From NCBI RefSeq assembly GCF_001613795.1, contig NZ_LPVZ01000021.1:1-64000 (forward strand): a stretch of 64,000 nt of DNA, given 5' to 3'. This DNA is from Thalassospira sp. MCCC 1A01148 (GTDB lineage Bacteria; Pseudomonadota; Alphaproteobacteria; Rhodospirillales; Thalassospiraceae). Made by a program: the position numbers and the translations under genes. The notes beneath the pieces were generated by a model. That model saw only the letters and a list, made by a program, of their open reading frames with translations. It had not been told where the DNA came from and did no database searches. Positions 54,413 through 62,551 of the stretch are shown here, piece after piece; position 1 is the stretch's first letter, and each line of letters starts with the position of its first letter.

Positions 54413-54434
54413 TTAGTATAGTAAGTTATACTAA
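54413..54434. promoter_or_regulatory. Operator-like palindrome upstream of the Cache-MCP operon
   Basis: TTAGTATA (54413-54420) and TATACTAA (54427-54434) are perfect 8-bp arms around 6 bases, about 50 nt before ATG 54366. A TATACT -10-type box on the minus strand is part of it. A dimeric repressor or activator site is likely. Confidence 0.55.
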
Positions 54435-54584
54435 GGACGCACTCCAAATACAACCTTTTTTAGAAACCAAGGTGAAATGGAGCCGCAAGAGATCAGCTTT
54501 CACATTTTCCATATGTGAATTGTGCGCGCAGAAACAACATTTCGGCGTGGATTTGCTGGGAAGTGGAGGTCGGGAATTCAGGCA

Positions 54585-54614
54585 AGAAAAAAGCGGCGGT
54601 ATAACACCGCCGCT
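54585..54614 (-). terminator. Strong intrinsic terminator in the intergenic region
   Basis: Stem AGCGGCGGT/ACCGCCGCT (54592-54600 with 54606-54614), followed on the minus strand by TTTTTTCTT. It lies 306 nt after the nearest upstream gene stop, so it may end either a long 3' tail or a small RNA. Confidence 0.85.
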
Positions 54615-54785
54615 GAGTTTGGTTGGGACACGAGCAAACTGCAGAAGATTACGTTGTTCCAGGCGCGAAACGCGCCCCTGCAAAGAACAACTGTCCACGA
54701 ACAACTAAGCAGGAAGCGTGCCAACTTTATAAAACCCCGAAAAACCGAGACTTTTTTAAGAAATTCACGCCCACCTACAAACAGT
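54585..54785 (-). ncRNA. Candidate small RNA, about 200 nt
   Basis: A promoter (TTGAAA-16-TATCCT, 54819-54792) and a strong terminator (54614-54585) on the same strand bracket about 200 nt with no believable protein. The 3' end would be a GC hairpin with a U-tail, as in Hfq-binding small RNAs. No known family is recognised, and a 3' untranslated region of the upstream gene is the alternative. Confidence 0.35.
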
Positions 54786-54791
54786 GGCAGC

Positions 54792-54819
54792 AGGATAGCG
54801 CACAATCTTTGCATTTCAA
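54792..54819 (-). promoter_or_regulatory. Predicted promoter of the candidate small RNA
   Basis: On the minus strand TTGAAA (54819-54814), 16-nt spacer, TATCCT (54797-54792). The -35 box lies in the middle of the 28-bp dyad 54804-54831, so a protein bound to the dyad would block RNA polymerase. Confidence 0.45.
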
Positions 54820-54870
54820 AATGCAAAGATTGCAAAATGCGAAAACCAATCTTTGCATTTTGCGAAAACC
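54804..54870. repeat. 28-bp dyad plus third half-site and direct repeats
   Basis: AATCTTTGCATTT (54804-54816) and its exact reverse complement (54819-54831) surround two bases. The same 13-mer recurs in direct orientation at 54848-54860. TGCGAAAACC occurs twice (54838-54847, 54861-54870). Three half-sites in 67 bp look like a regulatory site, not a transposon or CRISPR. Confidence 0.8.
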
Positions 54871-54919
54871 TGCTAGTACTTTAGAAAAAGGCGTTATTTC
54901 AATTCGTGAGAAAGCACAC

Positions 54920-55462
54920 TTACCTTGCGCGTTTCTTCTTTTTTCGCCCGCTGAAGTTGAGAAGAGCTGGCGCTTTTTCGATAATCTCTTCGAGGATCGA
55001 TTTTGCTGTATCCAGGTCTTCCTTGGCAGAGGCGTCCAGCTGACTGATATACCGTGGATCAGAAATCATACGCTCTGCTTCGTAAAGCGTACGCAATTCG
55101 CTTTGGAACATCTCGCGCGCACCAAGAGGCAGGTTTTCCTTGGCACTCATGATAAAGAAGAACTTCAAGCTGGTTTTAATCACAATCCGAAGCATCAGAA
55201 CCTGCAGTTTGTGGAACTGCTCTTCGAGTTCTTCTTTCTTTGGGTGGCTTTCAAGCTTGTTGAGCCGCTCCATGATTACCAGAGAAAGCGCCTTGAAATT
55301 ATCAACCTCCTCACGAAACGGGCGATAACCGGTAACATCCGACTTACCGGCATGCTTTTCCAATTCATCAGCCAAAGCGATCAGTTTGCGCGCACGCAAT
55401 TCAAGCCGGGAGAGGAACTCCTCGACTTCGTTTCTGTATTTTCGTTGTGCAGCTTGGCTCAT
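54920..55462 (-). CDS. Unknown helical protein downstream of clpA
   Basis: A 180-residue cytoplasmic protein, predicted almost all helical with heptad-like segments (EEVEEFLSRLELRARKLIAL and EELEEQFHKLQVLMLRI). It has no signal peptide and ends in a basic tail GRKKKKRAR that could bind nucleic acid or polyphosphate. I recognise no family. It starts at ATG 55462 without a clear ribosome site, 106 nt after clpA and behind a long hairpin. Base composition resembles neighbours, so I take it as real. Confidence 0.7.
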   Translation of the reverse strand: MSQAAQRKYRNEVEEFLSRLELRARKLIALADELEKHAGKSDVTGYRPFREEVDNFKALSLVIMERLNKLESHPKKEELEEQFHKLQVLMLRIVIKTSLKFFFIMSAKENLPLGAREMFQSELRTLYEAERMISDPRYISQLDASAKEDLDTAKSILEEIIEKAPALLNFSGRKKKKRAR

Positions 55463-55487
55463 AATATTCTGGCATTCTTGAAATGAA

Positions 55488-55516
55488 GGTGCCCGGGAAG
55501 GGTCTTCCCGGGCACC
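55488..55516 (-). terminator. Hairpin after clpA
   Basis: A 13-bp perfect stem (55488-55500 with 55504-55516, core GTGCCCGGGAAG) with a 3-nt loop. On the minus strand it is followed by TTCATTT, a poor T-run, so it may be a partial terminator or mRNA stabiliser. Confidence 0.55.
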
Positions 55517-55568
55517 AATCTATACTGCCAATCATTAACAACAACCTGAGAACCGGGAAAGGTAAGCC

Positions 55569-57887
55569 TTAACCTGCCATCTCCGGATCTTTTTTCTGTT
55601 GTTTCTCGCCGTTCTCGTCTTCTGGATAACGGAAGATAACAGCATCGTCTTCGATATCGACCAGAACAGCACCGCCCTTGGACAGCTTGCCAAACAGCAA
55701 CTCTTCTGCGAGCGGCTTTTTGACGTGCTCCTGGATAACCCGCCCCAAAGGACGCGCCCCGAAGGCAGCATCGTAGCCGCGCTCGGCCATCCAGCTGCGC
55801 GCTGCTTCGGTCAGCTCGATCGAAACGTTGCGATCCGCCAACTGAGCTTCAAGCTGCAAGATGAATTTGTCGACAACCATCTTGACAACTTCCGGCTTCA
55901 GGTTGGCAAACGGAATGACTGCATCCAGACGGTTGCGGAACTCCGGCGAGAAGGTGCGCTTGATGGCCTCTTCATCTTCACCAGTGCGCATTTCACGTTT
56001 GAAACCAACTGGCGGCTTGGCCATATCCGATGCCCCGGCATTGGTCGTCATGACCAGCACGACATTGCGGAAATCGACCGTCTTGCCGTTGTTATCGGTC
56101 AGTTTGCCGTGATCCATGACCTGAAGAAGAATATTGAACAGGTCCGGATGGGCCTTTTCAATTTCATCAAGCAGCACAACCGCATGCGGATGCTGGTCAA
56201 CAGCATCGGTCAGCAGCCCACCCTGATCAAAGCCAACATATCCGGGAGGCGCACCGATCAGGCGTGAAACGCTGTGGCGCTCCATATACTCGGACATATC
56301 AAAGCGGATGAACTCGATGCCCATGACAGTTGCCAGCTGTTTTGTCACCTCGGTCTTACCAACACCAGTCGGACCAGAGAACAGATAGCTGCCAATTGGC
56401 TTTTCAGGTTCACGCAAACCTGCGCGGGCAAGTTTGATCGCACTTGAAAGTGCCTCGATCGCGCCATCCTGGCCAAACACGACCGTCTTGAGGTCGCGCT
56501 CAAGATTGGCCAAGGCCTTGCGGTCGTCGGTCGAAACCGATTTTGGCGGGATGCGGGCAATCTTGGCGACGATTTCCTCGACATCGCGTTTGCCGACTGT
56601 GCGCTTGCGCTTGCTTGGCGCAACCAGCATGCGCGATGCACCGACTTCATCAATCACATCAATCGCACTGTCAGGCCGCTTGCGGTCACTGATGTAACGC
56701 GACGCCAACTCAACAGCAGAGCGCAGTGCTTCGTTGGTGTATTTGACCTGATGGTGCTCCTCATAATAGGGCTTGAGCCCCTTGAGGATTTTGACGGTGT
56801 CAGCTTCGGATGGTTCCTCGACATCGATTTTCTGGAAACGGCGGACAAGGGCGCGGTCCTTTTCAAAATGACCACGGAATTCCTTGTAAGTCGTCGAACC
56901 GATGCAACGAAGTGATCCGCTCGCCAAAGCCGGCTTGAGCAGGTTTGAAGCATCCATTGCCCCACCCGACGTCGCGCCTGCGCCAATCACGGTGTGGATC
57001 TCGTCAATGAACAGGACAGCACCTTCGTACTCTTCGAGCTCCTTGACCACGGCCTTCAGGCGCTCCTCGAAATCCCCGCGATAGCGCGTACCTGCCAGAA
57101 GTGCACCCATGTCGAGCGCAAAGATTGTGGCGTTTTCAAGAACCTCTGGCACATCACCATCATTGATGCGACGCGCCAAACCTTCGGCAATGGCGGTTTT
57201 GCCAACACCCGGGTCACCGACATAAAGCGGGTTGTTCTTGGTGCGGCGGCACAACACCTGAATGGTGCGGTCAATTTCACTTTGACGGCCGATCAGCGGG
57301 TCGATCTTGCCGCTCTGCGCCTTGACATTGAGGTTCACACAATAAGCCTTGAGTGCTTCACCCTCTGCCGGGCCGCTTTCCTCGCCTTCGGTCGACATAC
57401 CCGCTACGGGCTCTTCGTCGGCACCGCGCGGAATGCGACGCTCATTAAGTTCAGATGCCTTTGCAATTCCATGTGAAATGTAATTCACCGCATCCAGACG
57501 CGTCATATCCTGCAGCTGCAGATAGTAAACAGCATGCGACTCCCGCTCTGAGAACAGGGCAACCAGAACATTTGCGCCTGTGACCTCTTCCCGTCCTGAT
57601 GATTGCACGTGGATGGCTGCGCGCTGGATAACGCGCTGGAAACCGGCGGTCGGCTTCGGATCTACCAACCGCGCGCTGATAAGGCCCGAAAGCTCGCTAT
57701 CGGCGAATTCCAGCAGATCAGACCGCAGCCGATCAATATCGACCCGACAGGCCTTCAGCACAGCCAAGGCATCCTGATCCTCTGTCAGAGACAGCAGAAG
57801 ATGTTCAAGAGTGGCATATTCATGCCTGCGCTCCGACGCATATGCGAGCGCACGGTGCAGGCTTTCCTCAAGATTGCGCGATAGCAT
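55569..57887 (-). CDS. clpA: ATP-dependent Clp protease ATP-binding subunit ClpA
   Basis: A 772-residue AAA+ unfoldase that feeds proteins into ClpP. An N-terminal Clp_N domain ([14 protein letters not shown]) docks ClpS. Two ATPase domains have Walker [14 protein letters not shown] and [12 protein letters not shown] and Walker B segments LFIDEIHT and LLDEIEKA. In the second domain the ClpP-binding loop reads VGF where E. coli ClpA has IGL. GGAGT precedes ATG 57887. Three bases separate it from clpS, so they are one operon. Confidence 0.98.
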   Translation of the reverse strand: MLSRNLEESLHRALAYASERRHEYATLEHLLLSLTEDQDALAVLKACRVDIDRLRSDLLEFADSELSGLISARLVDPKPTAGFQRVIQRAAIHVQSSGREEVTGANVLVALFSERESHAVYYLQLQDMTRLDAVNYISHGIAKASELNERRIPRGADEEPVAGMSTEGEESGPAEGEALKAYCVNLNVKAQSGKIDPLIGRQSEIDRTIQVLCRRTKNNPLYVGDPGVGKTAIAEGLARRINDGDVPEVLENATIFALDMGALLAGTRYRGDFEERLKAVVKELEEYEGAVLFIDEIHTVIGAGATSGGAMDASNLLKPALASGSLRCIGSTTYKEFRGHFEKDRALVRRFQKIDVEEPSEADTVKILKGLKPYYEEHHQVKYTNEALRSAVELASRYISDRKRPDSAIDVIDEVGASRMLVAPSKRKRTVGKRDVEEIVAKIARIPPKSVSTDDRKALANLERDLKTVVFGQDGAIEALSSAIKLARAGLREPEKPIGSYLFSGPTGVGKTEVTKQLATVMGIEFIRFDMSEYMERHSVSRLIGAPPGYVGFDQGGLLTDAVDQHPHAVVLLDEIEKAHPDLFNILLQVMDHGKLTDNNGKTVDFRNVVLVMTTNAGASDMAKPPVGFKREMRTGEDEEAIKRTFSPEFRNRLDAVIPFANLKPEVVKMVVDKFILQLEAQLADRNVSIELTEAARSWMAERGYDAAFGARPLGRVIQEHVKKPLAEELLFGKLSKGGAVLVDIEDDAVIFRYPEDENGEKQQKKDPEMAG

Positions 57888-57890
57888 ATG

Positions 57891-58217
57891 TCACTCCTTC
57901 TCTAAGGTACACTGCAGCGGATGCTGATTCTGGCGGGCCAGGTCCATGACCTGATTAACTTTGGTTTCTGCGATTTCGTAGGTAAAGACACCACATACCC
58001 CAACACCCTTGCGGTGAACCTGAAGCATGATTTCGGTGGCTTCTTCACGTCCCTTTTCAAAAAACCGTTCCAGTACGTGAACGACGAACTCCATGGGTGT
58101 GTAGTCGTCATTCAGCAACAGCACCTTGTACATGGACGGCTTTTTCGTCTTGGGCCGTGTCTTTGTTACGATCCCCGTGTTCGGCAGATCAGTGCCGTCA
58201 TTATCCTGTTCAGTCAT
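57891..58217 (-). CDS. clpS: ClpA adaptor ClpS
   Basis: A 108-residue N-recognin that carries proteins with N-terminal Leu, Phe, Tyr or Trp to ClpA. The binding pocket motif [16 protein letters not shown] and the ClpA-contact segment [10 protein letters not shown] are intact. A flexible N-terminal tail of about 28 residues, needed for delivery, is present. Aat, which makes such N-termini, is encoded at 48 kb. Confidence 0.97.
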   Translation of the reverse strand: MTEQDNDGTDLPNTGIVTKTRPKTKKPSMYKVLLLNDDYTPMEFVVHVLERFFEKGREEATEIMLQVHRKGVGVCGVFTYEIAETKVNQVMDLARQNQHPLQCTLEKE

Positions 58218-58529
58218 CGTCTACTTACCGGAACCCTTATTTCCTGCATGAACTCCATGATAGGTCATTGCCAAACTCTTTCAAAGTCCGCTAGGCGGTG
58301 ATCACTACGAATTTATTGTGCATCCGTGTTTCGGTTGTTGTCCATCTTCGATTCATTTAGGCCGCGAATAACGCACTGCAAGATCAGCCAGCAAACTTCC
58401 TTGTGATTTCGCCCCGGTCGCACAAAATTTGTGACAAGGCCGGAAAAGGAAACGAAAAAGCGGACATGACTGAATGCCATGCCCGCCCGGTATTCCAAAC
58501 GCTATGGGTGATCCATATCACCCGCTGCA
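58218..58529. other. Intergenic region clpS-phasin
   Basis: 312 bases. It contains the phasin terminator (58454-58486), a 13-bp palindrome CACAAAATTTGTG (58421-58433) and a small dyad GGGTGA/TCACCC (58506-58523). TTGCTG-17-TTATTC on the minus strand is a possible clpS promoter. No gene is seen. Confidence 0.5.
58454..58486 (-). terminator. Terminator after the phasin gene
   Basis: GCGGACATG (58460-58468) pairs with CATGCCCGC (58478-58486), one G-T pair, followed on the minus strand by TTTTTCGTTT. Confidence 0.8.
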
Positions 58530-59951
58530 TCATTTTGTGGTGACATTTGTCGCCTTGCTGATCGCATTCAATCCATCGGAAATAGCACTGAACATCAGTT
58601 CCTGCATTTTTTCGCCTTCGGCCATACTGTTGGCATAGCAACGATTGATGATCCGGGTATGCAGCTCCTGCAAGTCAGCAAGACTCTCGACCTTGGTCAA
58701 TTCATCAAGATCATCCTGTGATGCCTCGAATTCCTTTTGCATCCAGCTTGAAAGCTCGGTTCCGATGCCGCCGGTCTTCTCAAACATTGCCATCGTCGAC
58801 TGCCAGACTTCCTCGAAGCTTTTCTTCTGAGTATCAAGGAGTTCCTCATACTGAGCGGCAACACGCGATCCCGCGCCAGAGAACACATCTGCCTGACCAG
58901 TCATGGTCTCAAAGATTTTGCCAAAAGCTTCATTGGCAGCGGCGACGCTTTCTTCAAACGCCTCATTCCCGGCGGTTACCATTGCTTCGACCTCCGGGGT
59001 TTTCCAAAGCTCAAAATATGGTTCCATGGCCGTTCCATCCATAAACAATGCGCCAAAACCGAATACATCAGACTGCTTGGTCTCTGCTGCTGGTTTTGTC
59101 TCGGCCGTTTTCGCAGTAGCAGGTTTCGGCTGGGTCGGCGCAGAAGCGGATTTTTCTGGCGCTGCAGGCTGAGACGCTGCTGTTTTGGCTTCGGGTTTTG
59201 CCGGTGCCGGCGTAGCCGTAGTTGTTGGTGCCGCAGCAGATTTCGATGCCGCGCTTGCCGATACAGCAGCAGCCTTTTTCGGGGCAGCCTTCTTAGCAGG
59301 CGCCTTTGCGGCTGTGGTCTTTTTCAGGGCGGAAGATGCGGCCGACTTGCTGGTTGCCGCGGTTTTACTTTTCGTGCTCACGGTATTGGCCTTTTCGTTT
59401 TTGGTGGAGGTTGAGGGCGCTGTCGATTTGGTCGTTGCTGGCTTTGCAGCGGACGCCGGTCGCGCGGCCCCGGATTTTGCAACAGGAGACTTTTGGGTCG
59501 GATTTGCCGGACTGGTCTGGTTGGGTGCCGGTGATGACGCCTGTATTTTGGAAACCGACTCTGGGTTCGTGGCCGACGTCTGGCCTGTCTGATTGTCTGA
59601 CTGACCATCATTTTTGGTCTCAGCCTGCACAACAGGCGCCTCAGTCGATGCCGTTTTAGACGTGCGCGCTTCGTCGGCAACCGTGGAAGGCGCACTACTT
59701 GTTTTACTCACGGTCGACTCAGTCTTGGTGACCGACTTTTCAGTTTCAGCCTGTGCGGTCTTTGAAAGCTCGGCCGTGACGTCTTCTGCAGACGCTTTCT
59801 GTGCGGCGGCCTCGATTTCCGAAGACGTCATGACCCTGCGCTTGGCGGGCGTTGATTCCGATACCGAAGGTGTAGGAGCAGATTTGGACGAAGACCTGGA
59901 AACCGGTTTCTTTGCCGATTTCCTTGACACTTTCTTCTTGGAAACAGCCAT
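58530..59951 (-). CDS. Phasin with long histone H1-like N-terminal tail
   Basis: A 473-residue protein in two parts. Residues 1-290 are low-complexity, rich in Lys, Ala, Ser, Thr and Pro, with KKAAPKKAAA-type repeats like histone H1 and PhaF. Residues about 295-473 form a helical phasin domain (FGALFMDGTAMEPYFELWKT ...), which coats polyhydroxyalkanoate granules. As in PhaF, the tail may link granules to the nucleoid. AGGAGG stands before ATG 59951. No PHA synthase is nearby. Confidence 0.85.
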   Translation of the reverse strand: MAVSKKKVSRKSAKKPVSRSSSKSAPTPSVSESTPAKRRVMTSSEIEAAAQKASAEDVTAELSKTAQAETEKSVTKTESTVSKTSSAPSTVADEARTSKTASTEAPVVQAETKNDGQSDNQTGQTSATNPESVSKIQASSPAPNQTSPANPTQKSPVAKSGAARPASAAKPATTKSTAPSTSTKNEKANTVSTKSKTAATSKSAASSALKKTTAAKAPAKKAAPKKAAAVSASAASKSAAAPTTTATPAPAKPEAKTAASQPAAPEKSASAPTQPKPATAKTAETKPAAETKQSDVFGFGALFMDGTAMEPYFELWKTPEVEAMVTAGNEAFEESVAAANEAFGKIFETMTGQADVFSGAGSRVAAQYEELLDTQKKSFEEVWQSTMAMFEKTGGIGTELSSWMQKEFEASQDDLDELTKVESLADLQELHTRIINRCYANSMAEGEKMQELMFSAISDGLNAISKATNVTTK

Positions 59952-60179
59952 TGACTCGACCTCCTGATCGCCGGGACAAGGCCCGGATCAATGTTGCAAT
60001 GCAACATAACCCTAGATGGAAATGCCCGGCCCCGTCAAGCACAGTTTAGTGACACTTCTGGTATGATTTCTCCATTTTCGGCGGCAGAAAACATAAGGTT
60101 TCCGCGATAGACAAACAAAAAACAATCTGATCAATGCATTAACAAGCAACTTTGTCGCATTGCAGCAAAATTTCCCGTG

Positions 60180-60211
60180 GGCGACAGCAATCAAGACCGA
60201 CTGCTGTCGCC
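60180..60211 (-). terminator. Hairpin after the lipoprotein gene
   Basis: A 10-bp perfect stem GGCGACAGCA/TGCTGTCGCC (60180-60189 with 60202-60211) lies just after the minus-strand lipoprotein stop. The following minus-strand sequence has only a late TTTT, so termination is uncertain. Confidence 0.5.
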
Positions 60212-60233
60212 TTGTCAAAGGTCGGCGCGTTGG

Positions 60234-60983
60234 TTAGCGCAGCATGTTTCCGCGAACGGTACGATAGAAATCACGGGAGTCGTCATTCTGCACATAGTGC
60301 AACTTGGCGGCCCCTTGCGATCGTGCATTCTCAGCTGCTGGCGGTTCTGGCAACTCACGCTCGATCGAGGACAGGTTTGCCAGCACCTCGGGGAATTCAA
60401 GTGAACGCAGATCGTCGACGCCCGATGCCCATGCGCCGAGTGTCACACCACCAGATGAGCACCCAATCGCAACCCAGTAATAGTCATCAGAATAAAGACG
60501 AAGACCATCCCGGCTCTGCGTCCCGAAGCCTTCCGCTTGCAATGCGTCGGTAATCGCCAGATAAGACTCCCGGTCAATGCGATCAACCGCCTCTTCACCA
60601 CCAAAAGCCCCGAGCGGCGCATTGAGCTCCACATTAATGTTTTTGACTTCGAGCGGTCCAAAGACACGGGATGTCAGATTGAACTCCTCGAAACCTGGAT
60701 ACGGGGTTAGCTCGAATACACGGACTTCCCTGTAGTATTCGGCATTATAGATGATGCGAATCTGACCTTCCGCATCCCCTGCGGCGCAGGACTGACGCAG
60801 GTCATCGGCATTCAGATACGAGAACCATGATGCCTTGCGCACCAGTGGATTGCTAACGTCGCTGGTCTGGGTAAAGGTACATCCCGCAAGACCAGCCACA
60901 AGGGCCACCACCCCTACTGCGCGCGCTAACCGGACATAGGTTTTACGTGTATCGGTGTGAACTGGAACCCTGCTTTCAGACAT
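60234..60983 (-). CDS. Putative lipoprotein of unknown function
   Basis: A 249-residue predicted lipoprotein: basic N-region, hydrophobic VGVVALVAGLAGC and lipid Cys near 35. The mature part has FSYLNADDLRQSC, an IIYNAEYYREVRVFEL segment and DYYWVAIGCSSGG. I recognise no domain. GAGGATCG precedes ATG 60983; the open frame extends to 61052 without support. It is divergent from the carboxypeptidase gene. Confidence 0.82.
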   Translation of the reverse strand: MSESRVPVHTDTRKTYVRLARAVGVVALVAGLAGCTFTQTSDVSNPLVRKASWFSYLNADDLRQSCAAGDAEGQIRIIYNAEYYREVRVFELTPYPGFEEFNLTSRVFGPLEVKNINVELNAPLGAFGGEEAVDRIDRESYLAITDALQAEGFGTQSRDGLRLYSDDYYWVAIGCSSGGVTLGAWASGVDDLRSLEFPEVLANLSSIERELPEPPAAENARSQGAAKLHYVQNDDSRDFYRTVRGNMLR

Positions 60984-61164
60984 TCGATCCTCGATTTTTT
61001 CCTGATCTGACGGTATAAACAGTAGTTTGGCGCACAAAAATGGCCATCTCAAGGCCTTGCTGATAACTGCCGAAATTTGATCGCCTTAAACATTTGTTTA
61101 AGGCTCGGATGCGACATTGAGCTTATTTAGTTCTTGGGGAAACCTGAAAGCCGAGCCCGATATA

Positions 61165-62466
61165 ATGCGTTTAATGACCCTTGCCGGGCCAAATGCAATG
61201 GCCAAAGCTCAGTCTGTGGCACGCATACTTTGCGTACGCAGTGTTGTTCCTTTGCTTTTGTGTTTGGCCGTTGCCATCACGTTTACCGTTTTGTCTCCGT
61301 CTGCTTCACAGGCGCGGACCTATACGGCAATGATCATCGATGGCGACACCGGTGAAACGCTCCACGAGTACCGGCCAGACCACAAGGTTTATCCAGCGTC
61401 TCTGACCAAAATAATGACCCTTTATATGGTGTTTGACGCACTGGAACGCGGGAAGGTTTCGCTTTCGACTCGCATGAAGGTTTCCAAACGCGCCTGGGGG
61501 CAGGCCCCGTCCAAGCTTGGGCTTCAACCCGGTGAAACCATTTCGGTCAAGGACGCGATTCTTGCGCTTGTTACCAAATCCGCCAACGACATCGCAGTAG
61601 TCGTTGCCGAACATCTTGGCGGTACGGAAATCAAGTTTGCCCAGATGATGACCTCAGAAGCGCGCCGCCTTGGCATGTCGCGCACGACATTCCGCAACGC
61701 ATCTGGCCTGCCAAACCGCGGCCAGATGACCACCGCACGTGATATGATCAAACTGGCTGTGGCGCTGCGTAAAAACTACGGCAGCTACTATCATTATTTT
61801 GCCACCCAAAAATTCCGGTTTGGCAATCGGACATATGGCAACCACAACAATCTTCTGGCGTCCTATTACGGTACTGACGGGATCAAGACCGGCTATATCA
61901 ACGCGTCTGGCTTTAACCTTGTTGCATCTGTTAATCGCAACGGAAAACGCCTGATCGGGGTGGTGTTTGGTGGTCGCACAGCGCGCACCCGTGACGCCCA
62001 GATGAAGAAGCTTCTTGACCAAGCCTATATCAAGCTGACCAAGAACGGCGAGATTGTTGTCCCGCGCCCGCGTATCAGCCCGGAAGACAAGATCCTGCCC
62101 GCGGATGCCCAGTTGCTGATTGCCAAGCGCAGCACGCTTCGCGAAGCAGAACAGCCGGGCCGCATTGACACACAAACCGTTGTAACCCGTCTGAAGCCGG
62201 AAACCGGTGCAGGATGGGGCATTCAGGTTGGCGCCTTTAGTGACCAGCGCCGCGCACAAGAAGCTGTTCTTGCTGCTGCCCGCACTGCCCCTGATGTCTT
62301 GCGCCTGACCCGTGCCGCGGTCGAACAGCAATCCAGCGGCACCGGCATTGTTTATCGCGCCCGTCTGCTTGGCTTTGACGGCGAGAACGAGGCGCGCGCC
62401 GCCTGCGCTGCCCTCAAGCGCGAGAACCTGGCCTGCATCCCGGTCAATGCCGGTGACGCTGGCTAA
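61165..62466 (+). CDS. D-alanyl-D-alanine carboxypeptidase with SPOR domain
   Basis: A 433-residue periplasmic penicillin-binding protein of family S11, which trims the terminal D-Ala of peptidoglycan stem peptides. A hydrophobic signal segment (about 28-46) precedes the SxxK motif SLTK (Ser79), TKSAN (SxN) and GIKTGYI (KTG). The C-terminal 75 residues form a SPOR domain (WGIQVGAFSDQRRAQEAV) that binds denuded glycan at the division septum. Starts at ATG 61165 and ATG 61198 both leave a workable signal; I chose the former. Confidence 0.93.
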   Translation: MRLMTLAGPNAMAKAQSVARILCVRSVVPLLLCLAVAITFTVLSPSASQARTYTAMIIDGDTGETLHEYRPDHKVYPASLTKIMTLYMVFDALERGKVSLSTRMKVSKRAWGQAPSKLGLQPGETISVKDAILALVTKSANDIAVVVAEHLGGTEIKFAQMMTSEARRLGMSRTTFRNASGLPNRGQMTTARDMIKLAVALRKNYGSYYHYFATQKFRFGNRTYGNHNNLLASYYGTDGIKTGYINASGFNLVASVNRNGKRLIGVVFGGRTARTRDAQMKKLLDQAYIKLTKNGEIVVPRPRISPEDKILPADAQLLIAKRSTLREAEQPGRIDTQTVVTRLKPETGAGWGIQVGAFSDQRRAQEAVLAAARTAPDVLRLTRAAVEQQSSGTGIVYRARLLGFDGENEARAACAALKRENLACIPVNAGDAG

Positions 62467-62490
62467 GACCAGCCAAAAAACAAAGCATAC

Positions 62491-62522
62491 AAAAGCCCGT
62501 CAGAGCGATCTGACGGGCTTTT
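62491..62522 (+). terminator. Terminator between dac-type gene and phosphomutase gene
   Basis: A 14-bp perfect stem (62491-62504 with 62509-62522, core AGCCCGTCAGA) around GCGA, between convergent genes, with A-run and T-run for both strands. Confidence 0.9.
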
Positions 62523-62551
62523 GAAGTTCTGGTAATTGTCTCACCGGTGGC

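Larger units (their letters stand above)
54367..54919. other. Repeat-rich intergenic region between Cache gene and unknown helical gene
   Basis: 553 bases without a convincing protein gene. From left to right it holds an operator-like palindrome (54413-54434), a minus-strand terminator (54585-54614), a minus-strand promoter (54792-54819) overlapped by a 28-bp dyad, and a third copy of the dyad half-site (54848-54860). Open frames here run through the terminator and have no protein-like features. Confidence 0.65.

Noticed and set aside
54426-54835. Two minus-strand open frames (54426-54704 and 54578-54835)
   Set aside because: Both run through a strong terminator hairpin and have atypical composition; a small RNA or untranslated region fits better.
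54804-54870. CRISPR array
   Set aside because: Only three 13-bp half-sites, one inverted, without regular spacers or cas genes.
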